A stretch of 64,000 bases of DNA from Glycocaulis alkaliphilus (lineage in GTDB: Bacteria > Pseudomonadota > Alphaproteobacteria > Caulobacterales > Maricaulaceae). The stretch is from assembly GCF_004000605.1 (NCBI RefSeq), contig NZ_CP018911.1, positions 1,736,001 through 1,800,000 on the forward strand, written 5' to 3'. The position numbers and the translations under genes were made by a program. The notes under the pieces are model-generated. The model did not search any database and was not told where the DNA came from. It worked only from the letters and a program-made list of their open reading frames with translations. Positions 8,439-17,373 of this stretch are shown here, in pieces (within the stretch, counting starts at the first letter, position 1; every line of letters begins with the position of its first letter).

Positions 8439-10012
8439 TGGACCTCCTGCTCGTCGCCCTTCCCTTCCTGATGTTTGTCACGGCAGTGATCGCGCTGCTG
8501 CGTGGCTTCCCGGTAGCGTTTACGCTGGCCGGTGTCGCCATCCTCTTTGCGCTGATCGGCCTGGCGCTGGACGCGTTCGACCCGCTGCATTTGCGCGCCT
8601 TCCCGCAGCGCATCTACGGCAACATCATGGAGATGGACAAATCCATCCTCGTGGCCGTGCCGCTTTTCGTCTTCATGGGCGTAATGCTGGAAAAATCGCG
8701 CGTCGCCGAGGAATTGCTTGAAGCCATGGGCGCGCTCTTCGGCTCGATGCGCGGCGGGCTTGGCATCTCGGTGGTGATCGTCGGGGCCTTGCTCGCGGCA
8801 TCCACCGGCATCGTAGGCGCCACCGTGGTAACGATGGGCCTATTGTCGCTTCCGACCATGCTGCGCCGTGGCTATGACCCGGCGCTCGCCAGCGGTTCAA
8901 TCGCCGCGTCCGGCACGCTGGGGCAGATCATTCCGCCGTCTATCGTACTGATCCTGCTGGGCGACCAGCTGGGTTCGGCCTATGCGCGCGCGCAGCGTGA
9001 ACAGGGCATTTTCGCGCCCGACATTTTGACCGTGGGCGATCTGTTTGCAGGGGCACTCATTCCCGGCCTGCTGCTGGTTGGCGCCTATATCGTCTACCAG
9101 ATCGTCATCGCGATAATCCGTCCTGCGGCCTCACCGGCCATTCCCAAAGAGGAACTGAACGCGGACATCTTCAAGGCGCTGCGCGCGCTGATACCGCCGC
9201 TGGCGCTGATCGTTGCGGTGCTGGGTTCGATCCTTGCCGGCCTTGCCACACCCACCGAAGCCGCCGGTGTCGGCGCGCTCGGCGCAACCCTGCTGGCGGG
9301 TTTCCGCAATGCGGGCGCATCGTCCAATCCGCGCGGTGGGCGCTGGCTGGTGGCTATCGGTGCTATCAGCCTGCTGGCGCTGATCGCTGCGGCCATGGCG
9401 CTCAATCTGCGCGCCGGAGTGGACGGCAATGAGCGCCTTCTGACCCTGGGCCTCGGCGCGGTGGCCGTTGCGGGCACGCTATGGGCGCTCATCCGCCTGT
9501 TCCGCACACGCGTACTCGACGAGGTGATGACACAGACCGCGCGCATCTCCTCCATGGTTTTCGTGATCCTGATCGGTGCCTCCCTGTTTGCGCTGGTATT
9601 CCGGGAGCTCGGCGGTGATGGCAGCGTGCGCGCCATGCTGGAGGCTGTGCCGGGCGGCGTGTTCGGCGCGGTGCTGGTGGTGATGCTGATCATGTTCGTG
9701 CTGGGCTTTTTCCTCGATTTCATCGAGATCACCTTCGTGGTCGTGCCTATCGTCGCGCCAATCCTGTTCCTGATGGGCGTGGACCCGATCTGGCTGGGCG
9801 TGCTGATGGCGTTGAACCTGCAGACCAGCTTCCTGACCCCGCCCTTCGGCTTTGCGCTGTTCTATCTGCGCGGTGTGGCGCCGCCTTCCCTGCCGACAAG
9901 CGCCATCTATCGCGGTGCCATCCCCTTCGTTATCATTCAGCTTTTCGCAATAGCGCTGGTTGCCGCCCTGCCCTGGCTCGCAACCGCCCTGCCAAGAGCA
10001 CTTTATGGCTGA
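8438..10012 (+). CDS. dctM: TRAP transporter large permease (DctM family)
   Basis: Large membrane subunit that forms the sodium-driven transport path, 524 residues against roughly 430 for compact DctM. The core motifs are present: IYGNIMEMDKSILVAVPLFVFMG near residue 60, SVVIVGALLAASTGIVGATVVTMG near 110, ASGTLGQIIPPSIVLILLGDQ near 150, and FFLDFIEITFVVVPIVAPIL and LQTSFLTPPFGFALFYLRGV near the end. The extra length is an insertion at about residues 280-365 with two hydrophobic spans and an Arg-rich link. Start is the ATG at 8438 inside the dctQ stop. The reading frame ends inside the next gene's start. Confidence 0.93.
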   Translation: MDLLLVALPFLMFVTAVIALLRGFPVAFTLAGVAILFALIGLALDAFDPLHLRAFPQRIYGNIMEMDKSILVAVPLFVFMGVMLEKSRVAEELLEAMGALFGSMRGGLGISVVIVGALLAASTGIVGATVVTMGLLSLPTMLRRGYDPALASGSIAASGTLGQIIPPSIVLILLGDQLGSAYARAQREQGIFAPDILTVGDLFAGALIPGLLLVGAYIVYQIVIAIIRPAASPAIPKEELNADIFKALRALIPPLALIVAVLGSILAGLATPTEAAGVGALGATLLAGFRNAGASSNPRGGRWLVAIGAISLLALIAAAMALNLRAGVDGNERLLTLGLGAVAVAGTLWALIRLFRTRVLDEVMTQTARISSMVFVILIGASLFALVFRELGGDGSVRAMLEAVPGGVFGAVLVVMLIMFVLGFFLDFIEITFVVVPIVAPILFLMGVDPIWLGVLMALNLQTSFLTPPFGFALFYLRGVAPPSLPTSAIYRGAIPFVIIQLFAIALVAALPWLATALPRALYG

Positions 10013-11111
10013 ATCTCGCCCTGACGACGCGCCCGGCGGTCCGACCCCCGCAGAACGCGCAACATTGCAGCGCTTTGTCATTGTCGTTGCGGCGCTGGCA
10101 CTGACCGGACTTTTCGTCTGGATGGTGAAGGATTTTCTGGGCGCGGTCTTCCTTGCCGCCGTGCTGGCCCTGATGCTGACACCCATTCAGGACGACATGG
10201 CCGACACGCTGGGCGGCCGGGCACGCCTGTCGGCGAGCCTGCTGATGGTATCGGTCATCCTGATAGGCATGGTGCCGCTGGGCATACTGGTCGTCATCGT
10301 CGTGCGCGAAGCGTTGCAGGTAAGCGAGTCGCTCACCCCCTTCGTGCAGGAACAGGTAACGAACTGGCGGGCAGCAGGCGGCGGTGTACCCGAATGGGTG
10401 CCGTGGCGCGAGGAAGTGATCCGCTATCAGGGCGAAATTGCCAGCCAGATCGGCAGCTTTGCCTCGACGGCAGGGCGCGTCTTCATCAACGCGATGACTT
10501 CGGCTGCAGGCTCGACCCTGATGGTCTTTCTGAACCTGATCGTTTTTCTCTACGCCCTCTATTTCTTTCTGGTTCATGGCCGCGCGATGACGGCAACGAC
10601 CCTGAAGCTGCTGCCGCTGCGTCCACGCGACCGGATCCTGCTGGCCGGGCGGGCCGTCTCCACCATCCGCGCGACGATAAAGGGCACGCTGATCATCGGC
10701 CTTGTGCAGGGCACCGTTACAGGGCTGGCGCTCGCCATCGCTGGCGTGCCGGGCGCGCCGTTCTGGGGTGCTGTGGCGGGGCTTCTCTCCGTGATTCCGG
10801 GGATCGGCACCCCCCTGGTCTGGGGGCCGGCTGCCGCCTGGCTGATCTATCAGGACGATATGACAGCCGGTATAGCGCTCGGCCTGTTCGGTTTCATCGT
10901 CATCATGAATATCGACAATTTCCTGCGCCCGCGCCTGGTCGGCAGGGACGCCAAGATGAGCGATCTCATGGTGCTGATTTCCACGCTCGGCGGCCTGACC
11001 CTGTTCGGCGCCATGGGCATCATCATCGGCCCGATGATTGCCGCCCTGTTCAGCGCGGTCTGGCACGTCTATGCGCGCGCCTACGCGCCCTTGCTGGGGG
11101 TAAAACCCTAA
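10005..11111 (+). CDS. AI-2E family (PerM/UPF0118) transporter
   Basis: Membrane protein of 368 residues with about eight spans in the AI-2E family pattern: two N-terminal spans (FVIVVAALALTGLFVWMV, FLGAVFLAAVLALMLTPI), a large extramembrane middle, then LIIGLVQGTVTGLALAIAGVP, FWGAVAGLLSVIPGIGTPLVWGPAA and a C-terminal MGIIIGPMIAALF. Members have been linked to autoinducer-2 or cation/proton transport; the substrate here is open. I chose the ATG at 10005, which overlaps the dctM end by eight bases, so it reads as a fourth gene of the TRAP operon. It converges with the M48 gene with overlapping stop codons. Confidence 0.88.
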   Translation: MAESRPDDAPGGPTPAERATLQRFVIVVAALALTGLFVWMVKDFLGAVFLAAVLALMLTPIQDDMADTLGGRARLSASLLMVSVILIGMVPLGILVVIVVREALQVSESLTPFVQEQVTNWRAAGGGVPEWVPWREEVIRYQGEIASQIGSFASTAGRVFINAMTSAAGSTLMVFLNLIVFLYALYFFLVHGRAMTATTLKLLPLRPRDRILLAGRAVSTIRATIKGTLIIGLVQGTVTGLALAIAGVPGAPFWGAVAGLLSVIPGIGTPLVWGPAAAWLIYQDDMTAGIALGLFGFIVIMNIDNFLRPRLVGRDAKMSDLMVLISTLGGLTLFGAMGIIIGPMIAALFSAVWHVYARAYAPLLGVKP

Positions 11112-12112
11112 ACCGCAGGCACAGCCCCGGCGCGCGGCGGCGGCCGGTTGCCGCCCGCATAGCGCTCCAGCGCCGCGATGCGCTTGTCCATCGGCGGGTG
11201 GGTGGCGAACATGCCTGCAAACCCGCTGGAGCGGTCATGCAGGAACATCTGGCGCACTTCGGCGGGCGCCCCCTCCACATCCGGATTGCCGGACACCTTC
11301 ATCAGGGCCGAGATCATCGCGTCGGGGTTCTTGGTCAGCTCCACCGCGCCTGCATCGGCCATGTATTCGCGCTTGCGCGACAGGGTGAAGCGGATGGCGA
11401 TCGCCAGCATCCATGCCAGCGCGGCAAGAGCCATGGCCACCAGGATGAACACGCCGGCATTGCCACCCGATCCGCGCCGTCCGCCCCCGGCCCGTCCCAG
11501 CGAGCCGTGCAGCATGCCGCGTACCATGATCTCCACGGTGAAAGAGATGATGCCGACAAAGATGATGGAGATGACCAGCAGGCGCACATCGCGGTTGATG
11601 ATATGGGTCAGCTCGTGGGCCAGCACCGCTTCCAGCTCATCCCGGTCGAGTTTTTCCATCAGGCCGCGCGTCACCGTGACCGCCGCCTGTTTCTCCGTCA
11701 GGCCGGAGGCATAGGCGTTCAGTGCAGGCGTTTCGATGATCCGCAAGGCGGGCATGGTCAGCCCGCGCGAAATACACAGATTTTCCAGCAGGTTGTATAG
11801 TTCCGGCTCGTCATTGCGCGACACCTTCTTCGCGCCGGTGCTGGCATCAATGATCGCCTGATGAGACAGCCAGGCAATGGTGAACCAGATCGCCACCCCG
11901 ATGAGCACCCAGGGCGTAACCATGGGCATCGCATAGGCCGCCTCTCCGGCAGCCCGGCCGACATCAGCCTGCTCGCCCGCCGTCCAGGCCAGAAACAGCA
12001 CTGTCATGGCGTATACGAGGCCGAGGATCAGGAACGGGAATCCTGCCAGCAGCAGGATGGATTTGAGATTATTGTTCCAGATATGGCTGCGAAGGCCGGT
12101 CGCTGCGAGCAT
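11108..12112 (-). CDS. M48-family membrane metallopeptidase (HtpX-like)
   Basis: 334-residue zinc protease. The active-site HExxH lies in AVLAHELTHIINRDVRLL near residue 155. The third ligand region is KREYMADAGAVEL near residue 245. N-terminal spans (ILLLAGFPFLILGLVYAMTVLFL; MVTPWVLIGVAIWFTIAWL) and a second pair around residues 170-235 place it in the inner membrane with a cytoplasmic catalytic domain, as in HtpX membrane-protein quality control. The start has a clear GGAGG six bases upstream. It lies 24 bp behind lemA, a pairing seen in many bacteria, and they are probably one operon. Confidence 0.92.
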   Translation of the reverse strand: MLAATGLRSHIWNNNLKSILLLAGFPFLILGLVYAMTVLFLAWTAGEQADVGRAAGEAAYAMPMVTPWVLIGVAIWFTIAWLSHQAIIDASTGAKKVSRNDEPELYNLLENLCISRGLTMPALRIIETPALNAYASGLTEKQAAVTVTRGLMEKLDRDELEAVLAHELTHIINRDVRLLVISIIFVGIISFTVEIMVRGMLHGSLGRAGGGRRGSGGNAGVFILVAMALAALAWMLAIAIRFTLSRKREYMADAGAVELTKNPDAMISALMKVSGNPDVEGAPAEVRQMFLHDRSSGFAGMFATHPPMDKRIAALERYAGGNRPPPRAGAVPAV

Positions 12113-12136
12113 GACAGGCCTCCGCGTGCCGATACC

Positions 12137-12685
12137 CTAGAACTTCACCGACGGCGCAGCGCGCTCGGACGCCGCAATCTCGAAGAACTCGCGGGACTTG
12201 AAGCCGAACGGGCCTGCCAGCACCACAGCCGGGAACTGCTCGATGGCCGTGTTGTACTCGGAGACCGCATTGTTGAAGAAGCGGCGGGCGGCAGCGATCT
12301 TGTTTTCCAGATCGGCCAGCTCGCGCTGCAGGGCCAGAAAGTTCTGGTTGGCCTTCAGATCCGGATAGGCTTCCGACAGCGCGAAGAGCTGGCGCAGCGC
12401 ACCGGTCAGCATGTTCTCGGCAGCGGCGAGATCCTTCATGCCGGTGGCATCAATGGCCTGCTGGCGCGCCTTGATGACGTTTTCCAGCGTTTCCTTCTCG
12501 TGCGTCGCATAGCCCTTCACGGTCTCGACAAGGTTCGGCACGAGGTCGTAGCGCTGCTTCATCTGCACATCGATATCGCCCCATGCCTGGTTGGTCGTCT
12601 GACGCAGGGCCACAAGGCGGTTGTAGATGAGGATGATGGCCAGGCCGATAACGGCAAGGATGACGAGGATGATGACAAATTCCAT
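12137..12685 (-). CDS. lemA: LemA family protein
   Basis: 182 residues. One N-terminal membrane helix (FVIILVILAVIGLAIILIYNRLVALR) is followed by the family signature NQAWGDIDVQMKQRYDLVPNLVETVKGYATHEKETLENV and a helical coiled region ending RRFFNNAVSEYNTAIEQFPAVV. LemA proteins are membrane-anchored with no settled biochemical role and are often next to HtpX-like proteases, as here. The ATG at 12685 has AAGGAT upstream and begins directly at the helix; the longer in-frame extension is Pro-rich and unlike the family. Confidence 0.94.
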   Translation of the reverse strand: MEFVIILVILAVIGLAIILIYNRLVALRQTTNQAWGDIDVQMKQRYDLVPNLVETVKGYATHEKETLENVIKARQQAIDATGMKDLAAAENMLTGALRQLFALSEAYPDLKANQNFLALQRELADLENKIAAARRFFNNAVSEYNTAIEQFPAVVLAGPFGFKSREFFEIAASERAAPSVKF

Positions 12686-12779
12686 GGAATTATCCTTCCC
12701 GTGAGGAGGTGGCGGGGCTTGTACCTGTGATGAATAAACGTAACCGCCCGGCGCGCCAAGCCTGTTGGGCGCTGGTGGC

Positions 12780-13232
12780 TTAAGGGGTGGTTTCCAGAAG
12801 GCGGGCGCGGTGCAAGTCCTTCTCACGTCCCATTAGTCTGAACAGGCGTATCAGCTCGCTGCGGCTGGCGACCTGGACGGACATGGCACCCTTGCCGAGG
12901 TTGATGCTCTCATGCACCTCGACCGGCCACCACTTACCCTTACGGCATACTTCCAGACCGGCCATGATCTCGACCGGCACTTCGCCAAAGCTGGCGTTAA
13001 GGAACTGACGGGAGCGGAACAGTTGAGATGGCTCTGACTGTTTTCGCGTGACATCGGCGCGCGCCAGAAGCGCTAATGCATCCCTGTCAGATACCAGCAC
13101 ATCAATGTCAGCCAGCGGCCCGTCCTCGATGCCGTGGAGATGGAGTCCGGCTCCGCCATAAATAGCCCACGGATCGCGGCATGCTGTCATGGCGCGAGCC
13201 AGAGCCGCAAGCGTCACACCAAGGCCAGTCAC
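12780..13232 (-). CDS. Putative small nucleotidyltransferase
   Basis: 150-residue cytosolic protein with a minimal nucleotidyltransferase-fold look: WAIYGGAGLHLHG near residues 22-34, then LADIDVLVSD near 40-49 giving the paired carboxylates (D43, D45), and a third acidic position likely in PVEIMAGLE near 88. The usual GS of the fold's first motif reads GAG here. Family and substrate are uncertain; no toxin or antitoxin partner lies beside it. The GTG start is only two bases past the parC stop, so it is probably translated by coupling from the parC message. Confidence 0.6.
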   Translation of the reverse strand: MTGLGVTLAALARAMTACRDPWAIYGGAGLHLHGIEDGPLADIDVLVSDRDALALLARADVTRKQSEPSQLFRSRQFLNASFGEVPVEIMAGLEVCRKGKWWPVEVHESINLGKGAMSVQVASRSELIRLFRLMGREKDLHRARLLETTP

Positions 13233-13234
13233 AC

Positions 13235-15487
13235 TTAAACCTGCCCTCTCGGCGCGAAGCGGCCAGCGCGGGAAAAGCCCTTCGGTGCCAGACGTCCGGC
13301 CTGCGCGCGCTTGCCAAGGAAGAGCTTCCAGTCTTCCACCAGATGCTTGCGCCCGGCCCCGTCAGTCCAGGTCAGCCCCTCTTCGGCGGCGAACACCGTG
13401 ACATCGCTCACCTCCCCGCCCTTGCCGCCCAGCAGGCGCACGCCCTTGCCGCGCGTCATTTCAGGGATCTCATCAAGAGCGAAGACGAGCAGCTTGCGGT
13501 TCTCGCCGATCACGGCGGCGGTATCGCCCTTGGCCTCGGTGACGACGATCACCTCCGCGCCCTCGACGAGATTTACCAGCTGGCGGCCCGCCCGCTTGAT
13601 GGCGGGCAGTTCGGCTTCCGGCACGAGGAAGCCATGGCCGGAGCTGGACGCGATCAGCAGCTTGCGTGCCGGATCATGCTTCACCAGCGCCAGCGGAGCC
13701 GAGCTTTCATCAAGATCGATCTGCAGGCGCACCGGCTCACCAAAGCCGCGCCCGCCCGGCAGTTTGGACGCATCCAGCGTGAACACCCGGCCATCGGTGG
13801 CAAACAGGAGAAGCTTGTCAGTCGTCTCACAGCGCACGGCAAAGGCTGTCTCGTCGCCATCCTTGTGCTTCAGGCTTGAGAGGTCGTCTACATGGCCTTT
13901 GAGCGCGCGTATCCAGCCCTTTTCGGAGAGCACGACCGTCACCGGCTCTCGCACCACCAGCGCTTCCTCCACGCGGTCGGCCAGATCATCGGCTGGCGCA
14001 TCAGCGAAATGGGTGCGGCGGCGGCCAATGGCGGTGCGCGGGCCGAAGCTCTCGCGCACGGCAGCGATTTCACCATCGACCTTCGCCCATTGCTGCTCGT
14101 CACTCGCAAGGAGGGCTTTCAGCCCCGCACGCTCCTCGCCCAGCCGGTCAGATTCCGCGCGCAGCTCGATCTCTTCCAGCTTGCGAAGGGAGCGCAGGCG
14201 CATATTGAGGATCGCCTCGGCCTGCCGCTCGGACAGCTGGAACTCGGCCATCAGATCGGGCTTGGGCTCATCGCTCTCGCGGATGATGGCAATCACGCGG
14301 TCCAGATTGAGGAAGCAGATGATATAGCCCGCCAGCACTTCCAGCCGGTCTTCGACCTGCGCCAGACGGCGTGTGGCCCGGCGCACCACCACTTCGCGGC
14401 GATGGTCCAGCCATATCTGCAAGACCTCTTTCAGGCTCATCACGCGCGGCGCGCCTTTGGGGTCCAGCACGTTGAGGTTCAAGGGAAAGCGCACTTCCAG
14501 ATCAGTCGCCCGGAACATGGATTCCATCAGCACGGCCGGATCGACCGTGCGCGCGCGCGGCTCCAGCACCAGGCGCACATCCTCCGCGCTTTCATCCATC
14601 ACATCAGCCAGCAGCGGCAGCTTTTTGGCTTCCATCAGGCTCGCAATGCGTTCCACCAGCCGCGCCTTCTGGACCAGATAGGGAATTTCCGTGACGACGA
14701 TGCGCCACGTACCACGCCCCTGATCCTCCACCTCCCATTTGGCGCGCAGGCGGAACCCGCCCCGGCCTGTCTCATAGGCTTCAAGGATCGAGGCGGCAGG
14801 CTCCACGCATATGCCGCCCGTGGGAAAGTCCGGCCCTTTGACGAATTTCGCCAGCGCACGGACGTCTGCATCGGGTTTGGCGATCAGATGGCGCGCGGCA
14901 TCGCAGATTTCGGCGGCGTTATGGGGCGGGATGCTGGTCGCCATGCCCACCGCAATGCCCGTCGCGCCGTTGGCGAGCAGGTTCGGGAAGGCGCCCGGCA
15001 GGACGACCGGTTCCTCTTCGGAGCCGTCATAGGTCTTGCGGAAATCGACCGTGTCCTCGTCCATGTCCGCCAGCAGCAGACGGGCCGCTTCGGTCAGGCG
15101 CGCTTCGGTATAGCGCATGGCCGCCGCGCTATCGCCGTCCACATTGCCGAAATTGCCCTGCCCCTCGATCAGCGGATAACGGGCGGCAAAATCCTGCGCC
15201 AGACGCACCAGCGCGTCATAGACGGACTGGTCGCCATGCGGGTGGTATTTACCGATCACATCGCCAACCACGCGCGCGGACTTCTTGAACGCCGCATCGG
15301 GATCAAGCTTTAGAAGGCGCATGGCGTGCAGGAGCCGCCGGTGAACGGGCTTCAGACCGTCACGGGCATCGGGCAGCGCACGCTGGGTGATGGTGGAAAG
15401 CGCATAGGCCAGATAGCGCGAGGACAGCGCATCCTCGAAGCGCTCAGGGAAAATGCGCCCTGCCTCACCAACCGGTTCGTGTCCCAT
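13235..15487 (-). CDS. parC: DNA topoisomerase IV subunit A
   Basis: ParC (750 residues) is the DNA-cleaving subunit of topoisomerase IV, which unlinks daughter chromosomes with ParE (43140-45236). The catalytic tyrosine is Y126 in AMRYTEARL. The quinolone-contact helix reads [18 protein letters not shown], with Gln87 where GyrA/ParC usually have Ser and Asp91 at the second contact. The coiled-coil gate (residues about 360-480) and beta-propeller C-terminal domain (about 500-740) follow. ParC rather than GyrA is favoured by length, the C-terminal domain and chromosomal context after recO. It is followed two bases later by the nucleotidyltransferase gene. Confidence 0.95.
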   Translation of the reverse strand: MGHEPVGEAGRIFPERFEDALSSRYLAYALSTITQRALPDARDGLKPVHRRLLHAMRLLKLDPDAAFKKSARVVGDVIGKYHPHGDQSVYDALVRLAQDFAARYPLIEGQGNFGNVDGDSAAAMRYTEARLTEAARLLLADMDEDTVDFRKTYDGSEEEPVVLPGAFPNLLANGATGIAVGMATSIPPHNAAEICDAARHLIAKPDADVRALAKFVKGPDFPTGGICVEPAASILEAYETGRGGFRLRAKWEVEDQGRGTWRIVVTEIPYLVQKARLVERIASLMEAKKLPLLADVMDESAEDVRLVLEPRARTVDPAVLMESMFRATDLEVRFPLNLNVLDPKGAPRVMSLKEVLQIWLDHRREVVVRRATRRLAQVEDRLEVLAGYIICFLNLDRVIAIIRESDEPKPDLMAEFQLSERQAEAILNMRLRSLRKLEEIELRAESDRLGEERAGLKALLASDEQQWAKVDGEIAAVRESFGPRTAIGRRRTHFADAPADDLADRVEEALVVREPVTVVLSEKGWIRALKGHVDDLSSLKHKDGDETAFAVRCETTDKLLLFATDGRVFTLDASKLPGGRGFGEPVRLQIDLDESSAPLALVKHDPARKLLIASSSGHGFLVPEAELPAIKRAGRQLVNLVEGAEVIVVTEAKGDTAAVIGENRKLLVFALDEIPEMTRGKGVRLLGGKGGEVSDVTVFAAEEGLTWTDGAGRKHLVEDWKLFLGKRAQAGRLAPKGFSRAGRFAPRGQV

Positions 15488-15537
15488 GCCTCGCCTCTGT
15501 CACTGATTCTGCTTCGAGCCAGTATAGGGCGTTCAGC

Positions 15538-16266
15538 CTAAAGTCTGCCCGCCGATTCCAGCCGCTCGATCATGCGCGTGCGCGCTTCGGGCAATACCTT
15601 GTCAGTCGGCCACAATACGCGCCGCTCGATGAAGTGGGCGGTCAGTTTCAGCCCGGCAGCAATGTCGCCCGGCGAGACCTCGCCCGACCCCGCCATGAAG
15701 CCCGGCAGGGCCAGCAGGCGGTCGGCATATTCGGCTCCGGCTTCAGCGCTCACGGCACGTCCGGTACGCGGGCTGACATATTTGAGATCGTGGGTCTGGC
15801 CGGTCGCGGCGCACTTCTTCAGATCCATGCCATAACCGAGATCAGCCAGCAGGCCCGCCTCCCAGCGAATGTAGAGCGCGGGCCATATATCGATGTCATT
15901 GAGGGATGACACCAGCACCTCGAACGCGCCATGCACCGCCGGATGTGCCTCGCGCTCCGGCAGGGCCAGCACCGCCATCGCGCAGGCCGCATTGAGACCC
16001 GACAGCGCCAGCGGATCATCCATCAGCGCGCCCGCGTCCAGCGATTCTGCTTCCAGCGCATAATTGCCCAGATGCTCGTCCAGCCTCGCCCGCCAGACCG
16101 CCCGCACCGCATTGCCCGGCTGCAGGATTGGCCGCATGGCCTTCGACCTTCCGCCGCGTACGAGGCCGGGATGACGGCCATGCTCCGGTGTCAGCAGCTC
16201 CACAATGGCGCTGGTCTCGCCATAATTGCGCACAGCGATGATGCGGCCGGTATCAGTCCATTCCAT
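15538..16266 (-). CDS. recO: DNA repair protein RecO
   Basis: RecO (242 residues) mediates RecA loading and strand annealing in the RecFOR gap-repair pathway. The N-terminal OB fold is clear: MEWTDTGRIIAVRNYGETSAIVELLTPEHGRHPGLVRGG. The rest is the helical domain with LSGLNAACAMAVLALPEREAHP and an acidic middle (SLNDIDIWPALYIRWEAGLLADLGYGMDLKKC). The zinc-finger cysteines of some RecO proteins are reduced here to a single Cys-Ala-Ala stretch. It lies between era and parC on the same strand; a repeat has been inserted in the era-recO gap. Confidence 0.93.
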   Translation of the reverse strand: MEWTDTGRIIAVRNYGETSAIVELLTPEHGRHPGLVRGGRSKAMRPILQPGNAVRAVWRARLDEHLGNYALEAESLDAGALMDDPLALSGLNAACAMAVLALPEREAHPAVHGAFEVLVSSLNDIDIWPALYIRWEAGLLADLGYGMDLKKCAATGQTHDLKYVSPRTGRAVSAEAGAEYADRLLALPGFMAGSGEVSPGDIAAGLKLTAHFIERRVLWPTDKVLPEARTRMIERLESAGRL

Positions 16267-16294
16267 GGCAATAGTCTTGGCCGCTTCTTTCCCT

Positions 16295-16387
16295 CGTCAT
16301 TCCGGGCGAAGCGAAGCGCAGACCCGGAACCCAGAGATCAATATGCACTGGGTTCCGGATAGCGCCGATGGCGCTTCCGGAATGACG
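16295..16387. repeat. Palindromic extragenic repeat (family C)
   Basis: A 93-bp imperfect palindrome in the recO-era gap. The outer arms are CGTCATTCCGG (16295-16305) and its exact reverse complement CCGGAATGACG (16377-16387). Inner parts include GACCCGGAACCCAGAG and CTGGGTTCCGG, which also pair. A truncated left end of the same family (cgtcattccgggc) occurs at 31284, abutting another repeat. Placed within a cotranscribed run, it could fold in the mRNA. Confidence 0.75.
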
Positions 16388-16425
16388 AAGTTTGGGGATG
16401 TTCTGATCTGGGAAGGCGGAAAAAC

Positions 16426-17373
16426 TCACGCATCAAACTCCAGGCCGAGCGCGGAATAGCGCGCACGCTCCTCGCTCCAGCCGGGACGCACCTTCACGTG
16501 CAGGAAGAGGTGAACCTCGCGCTCCAGATCGGCGGAGAGTTCCTTGCGGGCCAGTTCGCCAATGGTTTTGAGCGTCTGTCCACCCTTGCCGATAACCATC
16601 GGCTTGTGGCCTTCGCGCTCCACGTAGATCGTCTGCTCGATACGCACCGAACCATCCTTGCGATCCTGCCAGCTATCGGTCTCCACGGTGAGGCCATAGG
16701 GCAGCTCGTCATGCACGCGCAGGAACAGTTTTTCGCGCGTAATCTCCGCAGCGAGCAGGCGCATCGGCAGATCGGCGATCTGGTCCTCATCGTAGAAGAA
16801 CTCGCCTTCGGGCATCAGCGCGACCAGGCGCGCGGCAAGATCCTTCACGCCGCTGCCATTACTCGCCGAGATCATGAAGACCTCGCTGTAAGCGCCTGTT
16901 TCATGGAGGCTTTGCGCCAGCGCCAGCAGCTCGTCCCGCTTGATGAGATCAATCTTGTTGAGCGCCAGAATGGCCGTCCGATTGGCGTTTTTAAGCCCCT
17001 CGATCACGCGGCGCGTATCTTCGTCGGCGCGCGCATCCTGCCCGCCTGTACGGCCCTTCAGCACGCGCGACGCGGCAGCGGCATCGACCACATGGACGAT
17101 GGCATCGGCCTCGTCTGCCCCGGCCCAGGCTGCTTTCACCATCGCCCGGTCGAGGCGGCGGCGCGGCGCGAATACGCCGGGCGTATCGACCAGCACGACC
17201 TGCGTGCGGTCCTTCATCATCACGCCGCGTATCTGGAAGCGCGTGGTTTGCACCTTGTGGGTGACGATGGAGACCTTCTGGCCGACCAGCGCGTTCACAA
17301 GGCTGGATTTGCCCGCATTGGGCGCGCCCATCACGGCAACAAAGCCTGCGCGGGTGGTGTCCTTACTGGTCAT
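16426..17373 (-). CDS. era: GTPase Era
   Basis: Era (315 residues) is an essential GTPase that binds 16S rRNA and helps 30S maturation. The G domain has all motifs: GAPNAGKSSL (residues about 16-25), DTPG near 65, NKID near 137 and a SASN-type G5 near 168. The C-terminal KH domain carries VIGKGGQTLKTIGE near 265. The start is the ATG at 17373, which overlaps the rnc end by 11 bp; a longer in-frame extension is low-complexity and not family-like. Third gene of the acpS-rnc-era run. Confidence 0.96.
   Translation of the reverse strand: MTSKDTTRAGFVAVMGAPNAGKSSLVNALVGQKVSIVTHKVQTTRFQIRGVMMKDRTQVVLVDTPGVFAPRRRLDRAMVKAAWAGADEADAIVHVVDAAAASRVLKGRTGGQDARADEDTRRVIEGLKNANRTAILALNKIDLIKRDELLALAQSLHETGAYSEVFMISASNGSGVKDLAARLVALMPEGEFFYDEDQIADLPMRLLAAEITREKLFLRVHDELPYGLTVETDSWQDRKDGSVRIEQTIYVEREGHKPMVIGKGGQTLKTIGELARKELSADLEREVHLFLHVKVRPGWSEERARYSALGLEFDA

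Noticed and set aside
9933-11066. 377-codon minus-strand open frame
   Set aside because: Antisense to the AI-2E-family gene and the dctM end; His/Asp/Gln-rich shadow composition.
12780-13232. Nucleotidyltransferase as half of a toxin-antitoxin pair
   Set aside because: Neighbours are parC and lemA; no small partner gene adjoins it.
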